A DNA stretch of 64,000 nt from Siphonobacter sp. SORGH_AS_0500 (GTDB lineage: Bacteria > Bacteroidota > Bacteroidia > Cytophagales > Spirosomataceae). A model generated the notes under the pieces. That model had not been told where the DNA came from, searched no databases, and saw only the letters and a program-made list of their open reading frames with translations. Location of the stretch: positions 57,453-121,452 of the forward strand of contig NZ_NHPP01000015.1 of NCBI RefSeq assembly GCF_002838835.1, in the 5' to 3' direction. The translations under genes were made by a program, and so were the position numbers. Of this stretch, positions 38,335 through 46,838 are shown piece after piece (the stretch's first letter is position 1; each line of letters begins with the position of its first letter).

Positions 38335-38394
38335 CTTTAAAATCACTTCAAAATTTTTTCTCGCGTATAGGGTACTTCAAAATCACTTCAAAAT
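38335..38394. repeat. 20-bp direct repeat upstream of the integrase
   Basis: The sequence CTTYAAAATCACTTCAAAAT occurs at 38335-38354 and 38375-38394 (19 of 20 identical), exactly 40 bp apart. The second copy runs into the integrase start codon. The position fits integrase arm-type sites or an autoregulatory operator. Confidence 0.75.
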
Positions 38395-39679
38395 GAAAAC
38401 GTTCGTCGGGCTGCGTTTCAACCACCAATTCACCAAAAAGAATGGTTGTTCAGCTTTGCATCTGCTGATAGGCATAGGAACTGAATTCAAGAAGCTACCA
38501 ATCAACTTGGAGTGGCCACCTGAATTGGTGGATGAAGCCCAGGGAAGACTTTTGAAACGTTCGAAGGAAGATCCGGATGTGAATGATTTTAATCTTATCA
38601 TCAAAACGGAGATGGGGAAGTTCAATGAAATATTTAAAGTATTTCGGCTTACCGACCGGGTATTGACTATGGAGGCCGCTATGCAGGAATATCAGAACTA
38701 CGATCACAAGACTGATTTTCTCGAATATTACGAGCATAAGATTAAAATGAGGGATCGTCAGGGTATACTCACCGGAGGTACGCCCCGTACTCAGCGGACG
38801 GCTCTAAGCTCACTGAAAGAATTCATGAATGGACAGCTTTTACCCGTAGCCCTGCTGACTCCTGATTTTATCCGCCGTTATGAAGTATTCCTGAAGGGAA
38901 AGAAAAAACAGGATGGCAAGAAGCTTTCGAGCAATACGATTGTCAGATACCTGAGAACTCTCAAAACCTATATTTCCCTAGCCATGGAAGATGGGATCGC
39001 TCATTCCAATCCTTTTCTTCAGGGCAGAAAATCAGAACGGGTAAAACTCAAAGAGTCGGGTGGAAAGGTCATTTTCCTTACTCCAGAAGAATACCAGGCC
39101 TTTGAGAAATTCTATCGAAACACGCCGGGTCTATCCATACGGCAGCGGGTTTGGCTCCTTCGTTTTTTACTAGCTTGTGAAACCGATCTGCGGATTTCAG
39201 ATATTAAAACGATAGGGGACAGTCCGCAACTATCACAATTTTTCGTGGCTCAGGGGAAAATCGAGATCCAGCCTCAAAAGACCAAAGCCGTCTCGAAAGT
39301 TTGGGTATCGATACCAATTTCCGCTTTAGCTGGAGAACATATTCTGGAGCTGGCTCGGTTGACGGCAATTATGAAGTTTAATCGGAAGTCGGCCAGTGAC
39401 CAGAAAGGGAATGACTATCTCAAGCGGATCGCTACTGCCCTAGGCATTGATAAGAATATTCACTTTCATATTGGACGGCACACGTTTGCCACTAACTATT
39501 TGCGTGCCGGCGGCCAGGTGCAAAACCTCCAGAGTTTGCTTGGACACTCCAGCATTAGCTCGACCATGAAATACGTGCACGTCAACGAAGAAGACAAAAA
39601 ATCCGAAGTTGACCAGCTAATGAATTTTATGCAGAATAAAATGAACCCGCCAACTCCGGAAAAATCTGTAATTCTGTAA
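38393..39679 (+). CDS. int: phage integrase, tyrosine recombinase
   Basis: A 428-residue site-specific recombinase. The N-terminal half holds the arm- and core-binding SAM-like domains (residues about 1-215). The catalytic domain has Arg267 (TDLRISDI), Lys near 296-298, the box HxxR at His359-Arg362 (HIGRHTF), His385 (LLGHSS) and the nucleophile Tyr394 (MKYVHV). It cuts and joins attP with the tRNA-Arg attachment site. It is the only long plus-strand gene of the prophage in view and faces the tail-tip gene. Confidence 0.95.
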   Translation: MKTFVGLRFNHQFTKKNGCSALHLLIGIGTEFKKLPINLEWPPELVDEAQGRLLKRSKEDPDVNDFNLIIKTEMGKFNEIFKVFRLTDRVLTMEAAMQEYQNYDHKTDFLEYYEHKIKMRDRQGILTGGTPRTQRTALSSLKEFMNGQLLPVALLTPDFIRRYEVFLKGKKKQDGKKLSSNTIVRYLRTLKTYISLAMEDGIAHSNPFLQGRKSERVKLKESGGKVIFLTPEEYQAFEKFYRNTPGLSIRQRVWLLRFLLACETDLRISDIKTIGDSPQLSQFFVAQGKIEIQPQKTKAVSKVWVSIPISALAGEHILELARLTAIMKFNRKSASDQKGNDYLKRIATALGIDKNIHFHIGRHTFATNYLRAGGQVQNLQSLLGHSSISSTMKYVHVNEEDKKSEVDQLMNFMQNKMNPPTPEKSVIL

Positions 39680-39687
39680 ATGTGTAA

Positions 39688-41610
39688 TTAGACCTTTTGC
39701 CAGGTGATCTTGGCTACGGGACTCATCCCGCTGAGCGTAAAGCTTACTTCCAGTTGTGCCGGCAGATATTTCAGGCCTCCAATTTGTTTAATATCATACC
39801 ACTCCCAACTAGCCAGGTCGTTTTCAGATAAGGCAGTTGGGAGTTTTACGGAGAAGGTATCCTTTAAATACAGGAAGTATCGATACCAAAACTTCTGATA
39901 TAGCCCTTGATATCCATTCCATTCGAGTTTATAATTCCCTTCTTGACTATCGAGGGTGAAGCCAGGCTGTAGCGTGTTCTGATCCTCAATATTAGTCATG
40001 AGTAGCTTGTAGGATTTAAAACCAATCCGAGCACTGTCTTTACTTTTCTTTTCATCAGTATACAAAGGGCTAATCCCTGCCTGATCGATCATGGCTTCCA
40101 TTCGCCGATTGGGAGGCGTAGAAAAAGGAACGACCTTGTGGAACTGATCCATGGGGGTGATTTTCGTCTGAAGAAGTTCAATATCATCCTCCGTCTCCAT
40201 TTTAAGTGGATACCTGGTAAATAGCGTTTTATAGTCTTTTACTGTCAAATCAGGCTCTTTGGCGTAGGCATCCGAGCTATCGAGCTGAAAGGCTAATTGC
40301 ATGGGCTTTTCTTCTGTTAGCTCAATATCGATATCCTGAAAAATGCGATCGTCATAATTGGACACCAGGATCTGGCTCAACACGCGTTCCATACTCACCA
40401 GGCGGGCGATGCGGGTATTCGAATCAAAATAGAGGCGGGTGGCAAACAGACTAAAAAGCTGATCGGAGAACTCTTCGAGTGTCCAGTCGGGGAGCTGGCC
40501 AGCAATCTTCCATTCCTTTTGATAGACATTAATTTTGGGAATAGGGATATCGGGAGCCGCCCGGTCGATGGTTTGATTCGTCCAGAGCATGAGCTTTGCC
40601 AGATCGCCATCAAAGAAGTCGTCAAAAAATCGATAGCCTACCTTCGTACAAATTTCCTTAATGAGCCATTTTAGGTAAATCGCTGGAGCCAGGCTATTGG
40701 AATTAAAGGCCGTCTGTGAATTAAAACGAATCCCATCGCCATACGTATTGTTCACATAACCTTTCCAGTCGGGGTTATCGTCTTTTGAATACCAAGAAGG
40801 GCTTTTGATGACGGGAAAAAAGTAGCGTTCATCTTCCGCCAGCGGGAATGTATCTACACTCGCGTGCTGATAAAACTGAAAAGACTCGAGGGTGCGTTTC
40901 GTGAGTTTGACTTCGATCGCTCCCTGCCCCACAAAATCGCCTACTTTTTCGATGTAGAGTTTCCAGTCTCCAGCAGTTTCCGTATAGATCGAAAAATTAG
41001 TCTTGTTCCCGTATGCTTTTATCCCAGCGAGTTCTGCGGTATTGACCTCTGAAGCGAAGTCCGCCCAGAAAGGCGAGCTGACGGGATTGTAGAACTGATA
41101 ATTGGGCGTTCCCCAGTTATAAGTGACGGATTTTAACGTTCTATTCCCGTTTCGAAGGCTAATGAGTAAATCATACTTGTAAAGGGAAAGATCCTCCAGA
41201 TCATTGGCCGCGTAGAAGTTCGTAGGTAGCGTTTCGGTTGGATAGACCACCGTCCCCAAATCAAAGGCAGTGAGCTTTTTATCCCATAACGCGGCTGGAA
41301 TATTCCCCGGAGGAATGGCCAGGCTACATTCAATCTGTTTCGTTGAAACCCGCGTGATCCGCAAGATTCCTTCAAAGCGTGCCGGCCCGATCTCTAGAAC
41401 CGCTGCCGTTTCAAAAACGCGACTTAGCGAGCCTAACAATTGCGGAAAACCTAGCACCTCCTGATTCACCGGCTCCAGAGCTGAAATCGTAAAGGGAAAA
41501 GAGAGGCTCCCTTCCTGCTGACGAAACAGGAGGGGAGATTTTAGAATCAGCGTACCACGCAGATCAGGCGGCAGTACCAGGTACTTTCCACCCACGGACA
41601 AGCGGACCAT
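39688..41610 (-). CDS. putative phage tail-tip/baseplate protein
   Basis: A 640-residue protein, not matched to a named family with certainty. It is beta-rich with aromatic strands, and the segment LYFDSNTRIARLVSMERVL followed by DIDIELTEEKPMQLAFQLD resembles baseplate-hub/tail-tip proteins. It has no signal peptide or coiled coil. It is the last gene of the minus-strand late operon, and its start overlaps the stop of the gene before it. A tail role is inferred from place and size. Confidence 0.65.
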   Translation of the reverse strand: MVRLSVGGKYLVLPPDLRGTLILKSPLLFRQQEGSLSFPFTISALEPVNQEVLGFPQLLGSLSRVFETAAVLEIGPARFEGILRITRVSTKQIECSLAIPPGNIPAALWDKKLTAFDLGTVVYPTETLPTNFYAANDLEDLSLYKYDLLISLRNGNRTLKSVTYNWGTPNYQFYNPVSSPFWADFASEVNTAELAGIKAYGNKTNFSIYTETAGDWKLYIEKVGDFVGQGAIEVKLTKRTLESFQFYQHASVDTFPLAEDERYFFPVIKSPSWYSKDDNPDWKGYVNNTYGDGIRFNSQTAFNSNSLAPAIYLKWLIKEICTKVGYRFFDDFFDGDLAKLMLWTNQTIDRAAPDIPIPKINVYQKEWKIAGQLPDWTLEEFSDQLFSLFATRLYFDSNTRIARLVSMERVLSQILVSNYDDRIFQDIDIELTEEKPMQLAFQLDSSDAYAKEPDLTVKDYKTLFTRYPLKMETEDDIELLQTKITPMDQFHKVVPFSTPPNRRMEAMIDQAGISPLYTDEKKSKDSARIGFKSYKLLMTNIEDQNTLQPGFTLDSQEGNYKLEWNGYQGLYQKFWYRYFLYLKDTFSVKLPTALSENDLASWEWYDIKQIGGLKYLPAQLEVSFTLSGMSPVAKITWQKV

Positions 41611-42761
41611 TAGGGATGAATTTTCGTTTGAGATTCGATGAATTTAAGTTCGGCGGTATCCAGGCGATTGGAGCGGCTCCGGAGGTTAATTTCTTCCGTA
41701 TCGATCTGAATGGGAAGGTATTCGTTCTTATCGATCACGTAGATATCCGTGCTGTGCAGCAGCTCCCGAAAGGCATAGCTCCAGCCCTCCGGATAGTGGC
41801 CGGTTCGGAAGGTGAACTTTCGACGGGATTCTACCCGCAGATCAAGTCCCTGCCTGCCTTTGTAGTTGATAGGGCGGGCGGCTTTTTCGACCTGGTAGGT
41901 TTCTGATCTGTCATCGTCCCCAAAGAAGTAGAGCGATTCATAACAGCCCAGAGCATTACGAAAGAAGACTACCTCGAAGGAATCATACTCAAAATCATCG
42001 ACGATGTATTCCCGCACTTCCGTTAATCTTTTATCCTGATCATTGACCAAGCAGACTTCGTATCGATCGACATTTCCAAAGCGGCCATAGATATTCATGT
42101 TAGCCGGCCCGATTGGAAAGCAGTAGACGGCATAGGCTTCCGATTCCTGGATGTCGTAAAGATCTTCGGTTAAATCAGTCCCATCGGTGAAAAAGTATTT
42201 AATCCGGAGGCGAACCCGTCCCGGTCTTTCATCCAGGTTATCGGCCCAGTAGAGAAAATCGTGCTGCTTGTAATGCACCGGCTTTGGCCCTAAATCGTAG
42301 AAATTAGAAAGAAAGGCTCCGTTAAAGCGGTCGGCCAGATCATTTTTGGTAAAGTCAGAAGAGCCGCCCTTGATAACCATGAGTGGCCCCAGGGCAAAGC
42401 TGATACTTTGTTCTTCGTCTACGTCCGCTTCCTGATAGGGGAGAATCCAGAGAATATGACCTTCGCTCTTTTGGTACACGTTGAAATTATAGGCGGGAAT
42501 TTGGATATCAAACTGACGAAGATTGCGTACCACTTCGTCCAGGTTATAAGTCATCACGCCGGCCACGGGATCGGATCGTAAGGTCACGATTTTCTGTTTA
42601 TGAGCCTTCGTCGTGTCATCGGGCGTAGTGACGTAGATAGCCAGCCGGTATACCGCTCCTTCGAAAGCGGATAAAACCTCCGATTGATAGGGAATCGGAT
42701 TGTCAGAAAGCAAAACCGGCGTATGGGTTACATACGCCGGAGGAAGTGCATTTAAACTCAT
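41610..42761 (-). CDS. putative phage tail-associated protein
   Basis: A 383-residue soluble protein, not recognised. It is beta-rich (for example RLRIKYFFTDGTDLTEDLYDI and FGNVDRYEVCLVN), with no signal peptide or transmembrane segment. The stop and the next start overlap, and the start overlaps the end of the small lysis-type gene (42758), showing tight translational coupling. Placement between lysis and tail-tip genes suggests a virion or assembly role. Confidence 0.6.
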   Translation of the reverse strand: MSLNALPPAYVTHTPVLLSDNPIPYQSEVLSAFEGAVYRLAIYVTTPDDTTKAHKQKIVTLRSDPVAGVMTYNLDEVVRNLRQFDIQIPAYNFNVYQKSEGHILWILPYQEADVDEEQSISFALGPLMVIKGGSSDFTKNDLADRFNGAFLSNFYDLGPKPVHYKQHDFLYWADNLDERPGRVRLRIKYFFTDGTDLTEDLYDIQESEAYAVYCFPIGPANMNIYGRFGNVDRYEVCLVNDQDKRLTEVREYIVDDFEYDSFEVVFFRNALGCYESLYFFGDDDRSETYQVEKAARPINYKGRQGLDLRVESRRKFTFRTGHYPEGWSYAFRELLHSTDIYVIDKNEYLPIQIDTEEINLRSRSNRLDTAELKFIESQTKIHP

Positions 42762-43135
42762 GATCTGGATAGTGCAAGACGTAGTAGTTCAATTAATAAG
42801 GCAGTACCTGCGATGCCGATTTTAAGGCCAGTACCTTTTCCTTTTTTCTTACCCTTTTTATAAGCTGCATCAATTTTAGGAGGCTGCTCCGCTCGCATCA
42901 CCTGTAGAGCTACAGTCGAGTCCGCAAGCATTAAAGCATTCTTATCTCGCTCCATCCGGGTAACCAGGTAGATCCGCGACCAGGTAGCATCGTTTTGCTC
43001 GCAGCCGGCGGGCACTTGCCTAATTGGTAATTTTTGAGAAGTAATCCCAGAGGCCTTGGAACTCTGAATCGTTTGCGAGTGTGCTGTCCACGCGAGACTG
43101 AGACTGAGTAGCAACGTCAGTTTTAACTTTTTCAT
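42758..43135 (-). CDS. small exported protein of the lysis region, spanin-like
   Basis: A 125-residue protein with an N-terminal signal peptide (MKKLKLTLLLSLSLAWTAHSQ), a charged helical middle, a Lys/Gly-rich stretch (KKGKKKGKGTG) and a C-terminal hydrophobic helix (LKIGIAGTALLIELLRLAL). It would span the periplasm with both ends near membranes. It overlaps the previous gene by 116 bp in another frame, the architecture of Rz/Rz1 spanin pairs. There is no lipobox Cys, so this is not a standard outer-membrane spanin. Function is inferred. Confidence 0.55.
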   Translation of the reverse strand: MKKLKLTLLLSLSLAWTAHSQTIQSSKASGITSQKLPIRQVPAGCEQNDATWSRIYLVTRMERDKNALMLADSTVALQVMRAEQPPKIDAAYKKGKKKGKGTGLKIGIAGTALLIELLRLALSRS

Positions 43136-43415
43136 GATTTTCTGAAGTTTTGGCCTTCACTTGGTCGCGGGCTTGCTGCTCGACAGAAGGCTTTTTGGGG
43201 TTACAGGAAAGGGAAATGGTGATCAGGCACAACAGGCCAAAAGAGGGGAAAACAGTAGCAAGTCCAACGAGCGTTACCAGCTTGAAGAAATCATCCACTT
43301 CAATGATCCCAAAGCAGAGTAACACAACGGCGGTAACGAAAACGACCAGGCCAATCCACTGCTTCCAGGTGAGTTTGGAGAGTTTTTCCTGAAAAATTAA
43401 AAACAGAGCTTTCAT
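43020..43415 (-). CDS. small membrane protein of the lysis region
   Basis: A 131-residue protein with two adjacent hydrophobic segments (about residues 20-40 and 45-70), followed by the sequence ISLSCNPKKP and a polar, helical tail of about 55 residues (EQQARDQVKAKTSENHEKV). Two TM helices plus a charged tail fit a holin or an inner-membrane spanin. It lies 19 bp after the endolysin and overlaps the next gene by 116 bp. Confidence 0.55.
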   Translation of the reverse strand: MKALFLIFQEKLSKLTWKQWIGLVVFVTAVVLLCFGIIEVDDFFKLVTLVGLATVFPSFGLLCLITISLSCNPKKPSVEQQARDQVKAKTSENHEKVKTDVATQSQSRVDSTLANDSEFQGLWDYFSKITN

Positions 43416-43434
43416 ATAGTATAGGGGGTGGGGA

Positions 43435-43893
43435 TTAGGTCCAGCGAGCTATGGCCGCTACTTTGGCAATGGAGCGTTTGCGGCGGCACACTTCGTAACC
43501 TTCACGACTGCCTTCGTCGTTCGTGTTACCTTCGATCGTATAGAGCATACCGTTTTCAACTTTCTCAATAATACCGACGTGAGCAATTCTTCCGAGACTG
43601 GCATTATGGATGCCGAACACATCACCGGGCCGGATATCCTTTTTGTCTTTAACAAGCTTAGCGGAATCCTTAAACCAGTTACGGGCCGCCGCCAGTAGCC
43701 AGGGCTTATTTAGTTGATAGCCCGCTTCTTGGAAGCACCAGGCGGTAAAGCATCCGCACCAGGCAGCCGGCGGAATCGTGCCGGTGGCTTTCATGTATTC
43801 TTCTACTTTTTCGCCGCGATTTGAACCACGGGGGATTTCTTCGACACCAACCTGGGACAAAGCAACCTCTAGGAGTTTGGTTACTTTTTCCAT
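43435..43893 (-). CDS. phage endolysin, CHAP-type amidase/peptidase
   Basis: A 152-residue peptidoglycan hydrolase. A CHAP-like fold is indicated by the nucleophile Cys46 in AAWCGCFTAWCF, the His in GRIAHVGIIEK, and TIEGNTN near the end. It has no signal peptide and no separate cell-wall binding domain, so it needs a holin to reach its substrate. Its start overlaps the end of the small membrane gene upstream by 13 bp, forming the lysis cassette. Confidence 0.88.
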   Translation of the reverse strand: MEKVTKLLEVALSQVGVEEIPRGSNRGEKVEEYMKATGTIPPAAWCGCFTAWCFQEAGYQLNKPWLLAAARNWFKDSAKLVKDKKDIRPGDVFGIHNASLGRIAHVGIIEKVENGMLYTIEGNTNDEGSREGYEVCRRKRSIAKVAAIARWT

Positions 43894-44081
43894 GGCCAGC
43901 GAAGGTTTAAACGGCCATCTGGGTAGCGACGCTTCAGGTAGCTGGTGGCGAAATAGACCGCCGTAGCCGAAGCCACGGCAGTGAGCACCCCGACCAGGAT
44001 CTGGAACAGGACGGAAAAGAGAACACCCCAGCCAAAAAAGGTAAACAGGCTCAGGGATATCTCGAATTGATGATCTTTCAT
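43881..44081 (-). CDS. putative holin
   Basis: A 66-residue protein with one long or two short hydrophobic helices (residues about 10-48: LFTFFGWGVLFSVLFQILV, then VGVLTAVASATAVYFATSY) and a basic tail (LKRRYPDGRLNLRWPWKK). Size, charge and position immediately before the endolysin, with a 13-bp overlap, are typical of a holin. The family is not assigned. Confidence 0.65.
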   Translation of the reverse strand: MKDHQFEISLSLFTFFGWGVLFSVLFQILVGVLTAVASATAVYFATSYLKRRYPDGRLNLRWPWKK

Positions 44082-44144
44082 TAATTAGGTAGTGGGGGAT
44101 TGTTTCTGCGAAAATCAGGTCAATCCCCCGGCCTAAAAAGGACG

Positions 44145-44660
44145 TTAGACATCGCCCCAGGCGGCAGCGTCGTGCTGGCAGGGAGGTAGGATAAAGAAGA
44201 AAGCAAACTCTAAGCGAGCTCCTACAACCTCATTTTCTTTGTCATGCAGGAAGACGGTACGAAAAGAATCTCGGGCAAATCCTAAAGGAAGGGTTCGTTT
44301 TTCATGCTGCCAGCGGATGCGGGCCTCAATGGGTGCGAGTAGGTTCAACGCCTCATTTTGCTGAGCAGAAATCAGGGTAGGGCTGGTAGATTTTCTTTTT
44401 ATAATTAGCTCAATTCCCCCCTGCATATTGGTATGAAACTGCCGGGCTTGATTGGAGCTGGTAGACAATTCCGGTTTATCTACTAACAGGCAGAATTTAC
44501 TGGTATTTAAACGTCGCTTGAGTTCACCGTAAATTTCTTCAGGCTCAGCAACGGTAAAGAATTCCGTTTCGCGGGCATTGCCCGTAATATGAGGTAAGCC
44601 CGGATGCCGGCTGGCCACGTCTGCAAAGTAGTTTTCGTAAGTCGTAAGTATATTCTGCAT
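44145..44660 (-). CDS. hypothetical phage protein
   Basis: A 171-residue soluble protein, not recognised. It has no signal peptide or TM segment, and beta-type segments such as SKFCLLVDKPELS and ARLEFAFFFILPPC. The start overlaps the stop of the next gene up (TAATG). It may be a tail completion or minor virion protein; this rests on position only. Confidence 0.6.
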   Translation of the reverse strand: MQNILTTYENYFADVASRHPGLPHITGNARETEFFTVAEPEEIYGELKRRLNTSKFCLLVDKPELSTSSNQARQFHTNMQGGIELIIKRKSTSPTLISAQQNEALNLLAPIEARIRWQHEKRTLPLGFARDSFRTVFLHDKENEVVGARLEFAFFFILPPCQHDAAAWGDV

Positions 44661-45538
44661 TACTTTTTGTTTTTAATCTTTTCGGCTTCGTCTCTGATAC
44701 GTTTGGCTTCCTCGATGCTGTACTGGAGGTGATCCAATACGTTGTAAAGCTTGCCCTGATCGACGTGAGGCAGGTTTACGTATTCTTTTGCAATCGCCGC
44801 CCGGATATGTACCCGCCAATTATCCCTTATCTCTCTGGGATTTGGCTTTTTAGATGTGGTTTGATCGGTAGAAGGCTTTGGAAAAATCTTAGGGTATTTG
44901 GCGTGTAGGTAGGAGTGGCAGCCGTCGTAAAAGATGAAAATGTATAGAAGCTGCCAGGCTTTAAGTTTTTGACAGAGCTTCACCCGATCGTCAAAGCCGG
45001 GATCGTCTTCTTTAGTCCAAGTCTCACCGTATGGTAAATACAGTACTGCTGCCAGGTGCGTAAGCCACTTAAAATCCTTCGTCCGGGTGTAGAGAAAGAA
45101 GAAGGTTTCTGCATTATAAAACTGAGAAAAAGTCAGGCTCCGGAGCTGAGCTGTGGGGCCGTAAAGCTTTCTCAGGCCAATTCGGATGGTTGGGAATTTC
45201 TGATCCGTCAGCTGAAGCTCATTCGTAAAGACGAATTCAGTCAGATAGAGTAGTTCTTCCCGATCGGGATCATTGACGATTTCAGGCCAGAAAATGCGGG
45301 ATAGAAATCGAGCGGGGCGGGTGTTTGGGCGATGACTCGGACCCAGCAGCATCCAGAGTAGGCAAAGCCGGTCCCATTTGCCGGTGATTAGGATGATCAG
45401 GATCAGATACCGGGTGATCTGCACCGGCATTTTTTCAACCCCCACGAGCCAGAATACCATTCCGAGCTGCCATGCACTCATTTCCTGATAATTCTGGGCT
45501 ACCTGATACTGACGCTCATTAAAGTAAAAGCCGTTCAT
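44660..45538 (-). CDS. hypothetical phage protein
   Basis: A 292-residue protein, not recognised. The N-terminal part is hydrophobic and aromatic (residues about 25-70, with LILIILITGKW), and the C-terminal 50 residues are a charged helix (IEEAKRIRDEAEKIKNKK). The start codon lies inside a long hairpin (45526-45570) that ends the cargo gene upstream, so its translation may depend on the state of that hairpin. It is coupled to the following gene through TAATG. Confidence 0.6.
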   Translation of the reverse strand: MNGFYFNERQYQVAQNYQEMSAWQLGMVFWLVGVEKMPVQITRYLILIILITGKWDRLCLLWMLLGPSHRPNTRPARFLSRIFWPEIVNDPDREELLYLTEFVFTNELQLTDQKFPTIRIGLRKLYGPTAQLRSLTFSQFYNAETFFFLYTRTKDFKWLTHLAAVLYLPYGETWTKEDDPGFDDRVKLCQKLKAWQLLYIFIFYDGCHSYLHAKYPKIFPKPSTDQTTSKKPNPREIRDNWRVHIRAAIAKEYVNLPHVDQGKLYNVLDHLQYSIEEAKRIRDEAEKIKNKK

Positions 45539-45570
45539 ATTCGTTTTTTATGCGAACATGAACGGCTTTT
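45526..45570 (-). terminator. cargo-gene hairpin 1
   Basis: Two 18-nt arms with a single mismatch and loop TTTTTTATG. The ends AAAAGCCGT / ACGGCTTTT and the inner TTCG / CGAA equal those of hairpin 2 (47034-47078), but the middle differs. It begins 22 bp past the stop of the two-TM cargo gene and overlaps the start of the next gene. Confidence 0.8.
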
Positions 45571-45591
45571 GGGTTTTACAAAAAGACAAAG

Positions 45592-46302
45592 TTACTTCGA
45601 CAATGTTTTATAATACATCTCAATATCTTCAATCAAATCGATAAGTTTATCAGCATAAGAATCTCCAAAATTGTCTAATAATTCTGAATAACTTTTTTTT
45701 ATAGATTCATTTTCTTCCTCAATGCTTTTAAATGTAGTGATAGCCTCAATTGGAATTTGTAATTCACCAGTTTCAGTCCATTTTCTGTATTCAATTAAAA
45801 TGGGCGATCGTAAAAATCTCATTTTTTCTATTCCTTCGAAAATTTTTATGCTTATGGGATTATTAGAATCGAACACTATCAATTTAGTTTTTAGGTAAAA
45901 CTTTAATAATTCATCATTCTTATCTAAGCAGTTCTTCAAAAAATGTTTATAGGTATTAAGTGTTAGTGTATTCATCTCAAGTGAATTCAACTCTGCTATT
46001 GAGTGTAGTAACTCAGAAGTTAAATAATATAACGTCTTTAGTGCTTCAGATGTCTCCTTATGAAAAGCGGTTAGTTTGATTTCTTTAGTTTTATTTCTAT
46101 AAGCCAAATAATTGGAAATCAGGTTGATACCGGTAGTAATAAGTCCAGTAATAAGTATTTTTCCAAAATCCGTTAATTCTAGAGAGTATTCATTAACTAT
46201 AAGCCAAGATATATCTATTAAAAATATAAAAGTGAACCAAATAATTGAGAGTTGACTCACTTGCCTGATTGAAAGTGCACTTATTTGACGCCAGAATTTC
46301 AT
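45592..46302 (-). CDS. two-TM hypothetical protein, prophage cargo
   Basis: A 236-residue AT-rich gene unlike the surrounding phage genes. Two N-terminal transmembrane helices (about residues 16-36 and 47-67) are followed by a long helical cytoplasmic domain ending in DLIEDIEMYYKTLSK. No family is recognised. Having its own terminator, foreign composition and a place between phage tail-type genes are the marks of a moron; superinfection exclusion or a defence effector are possible roles. No direct evidence for function. Confidence 0.65.
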   Translation of the reverse strand: MKFWRQISALSIRQVSQLSIIWFTFIFLIDISWLIVNEYSLELTDFGKILITGLITTGINLISNYLAYRNKTKEIKLTAFHKETSEALKTLYYLTSELLHSIAELNSLEMNTLTLNTYKHFLKNCLDKNDELLKFYLKTKLIVFDSNNPISIKIFEGIEKMRFLRSPILIEYRKWTETGELQIPIEAITTFKSIEEENESIKKSYSELLDNFGDSYADKLIDLIEDIEMYYKTLSK

Positions 46303-46349
46303 TTTGAATATAGACTTTAGGTTAATTTCATACTGTATAGATAATAAAA

Positions 46350-46377
46350 AATCCTCTGACTTTCTAGCCAGAGGATT
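46350..46377 (-). terminator. terminator after the 96-residue phage gene
   Basis: A perfect 9-bp stem AATCCTCTG with a 10-nt loop, 4 bp past the stop at 46381. Confidence 0.75.
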
Positions 46378-46380
46378 CTA

Positions 46381-46650
46381 TTAGCATTCTTTCACTTTAG
46401 CGAAGGCATCCCTTAAAGTATAGAGTTGATAAAATGTATTTGAAATGTCGTTGGGATCAGCGTTTTCGAAGCGGCAGTCTATGGCTATAAAACGGATGGC
46501 TGTTTCTAGGACATTGGAAATCTGATCGATGGATGGTGGCGTAGGGCTGGACTGTTTGTGTAAGTACTCGAATAGGGGGGCGACGTTGATGTGCTGATTG
46601 GTATACGGGTTTTTAACCAGAATGGGTTCTAGGCTCTGTGATTTTTGCAT
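46381..46650 (-). CDS. small hypothetical phage protein
   Basis: About 89 residues from ATG at 46650 (MQKSQSLEPILVKNP); seven more residues are possible from 46671. Soluble and helical in the second half (IDQISNVLETAIRFIAIDC), ending in FAKVKEC. Its base composition matches the phage core rather than the cargo. The plus-strand promoter-like element at 46650-46657 overlaps its start. Confidence 0.55.
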   Translation of the reverse strand: MQKSQSLEPILVKNPYTNQHINVAPLFEYLHKQSSPTPPSIDQISNVLETAIRFIAIDCRFENADPNDISNTFYQLYTLRDAFAKVKEC

Positions 46651-46735
46651 AACTTTGTGCCTCTCTCGCAAGAGGCGTTAAAATTTTAGGATTTTGACGT
46701 TAGGCCCCGATGTTCGAGCATCGGGGCTTTTTTTT
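46650..46735 (+). ncRNA. candidate short RNA A (promoter-like box to terminator)
   Basis: TAACTTTG (46650-46657) fits the -7 box. About 45 bp later comes a perfect 9-bp hairpin GCCCCGATG (46704-46727) with a T8 run to 46735. An extra hairpin GCCTCT-N6-AGAGGC lies near the 5' end. No protein is encoded on this strand. It shares GTTA and TTTAGGAT with candidate B (51907). It could also be a 5' regulatory element of the minus-strand gene. Confidence 0.4.
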
Positions 46736-46758
46736 GTTGTAATTGTAGTTGTTGTTGT

Positions 46759-46817
46759 AAATGTAGTAGAAAATAATTTATAACAACAAATATTGTAAAT
46801 TATTTTCTACTACATTT
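46759..46817. promoter_or_regulatory. perfect 22-bp inverted repeat, operator of the RHH gene
   Basis: The left arm is 46759-46780 and the right arm 46796-46817, with a 15-nt spacer; the arms match perfectly. The right arm contains the start of TACATTTG (46811-46818), a likely -7 box about 20 bp before the RHH start. Binding would therefore block that promoter. Confidence 0.7.
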
Positions 46818-46838
46818 GTTGCAACTAAAACATATGCT

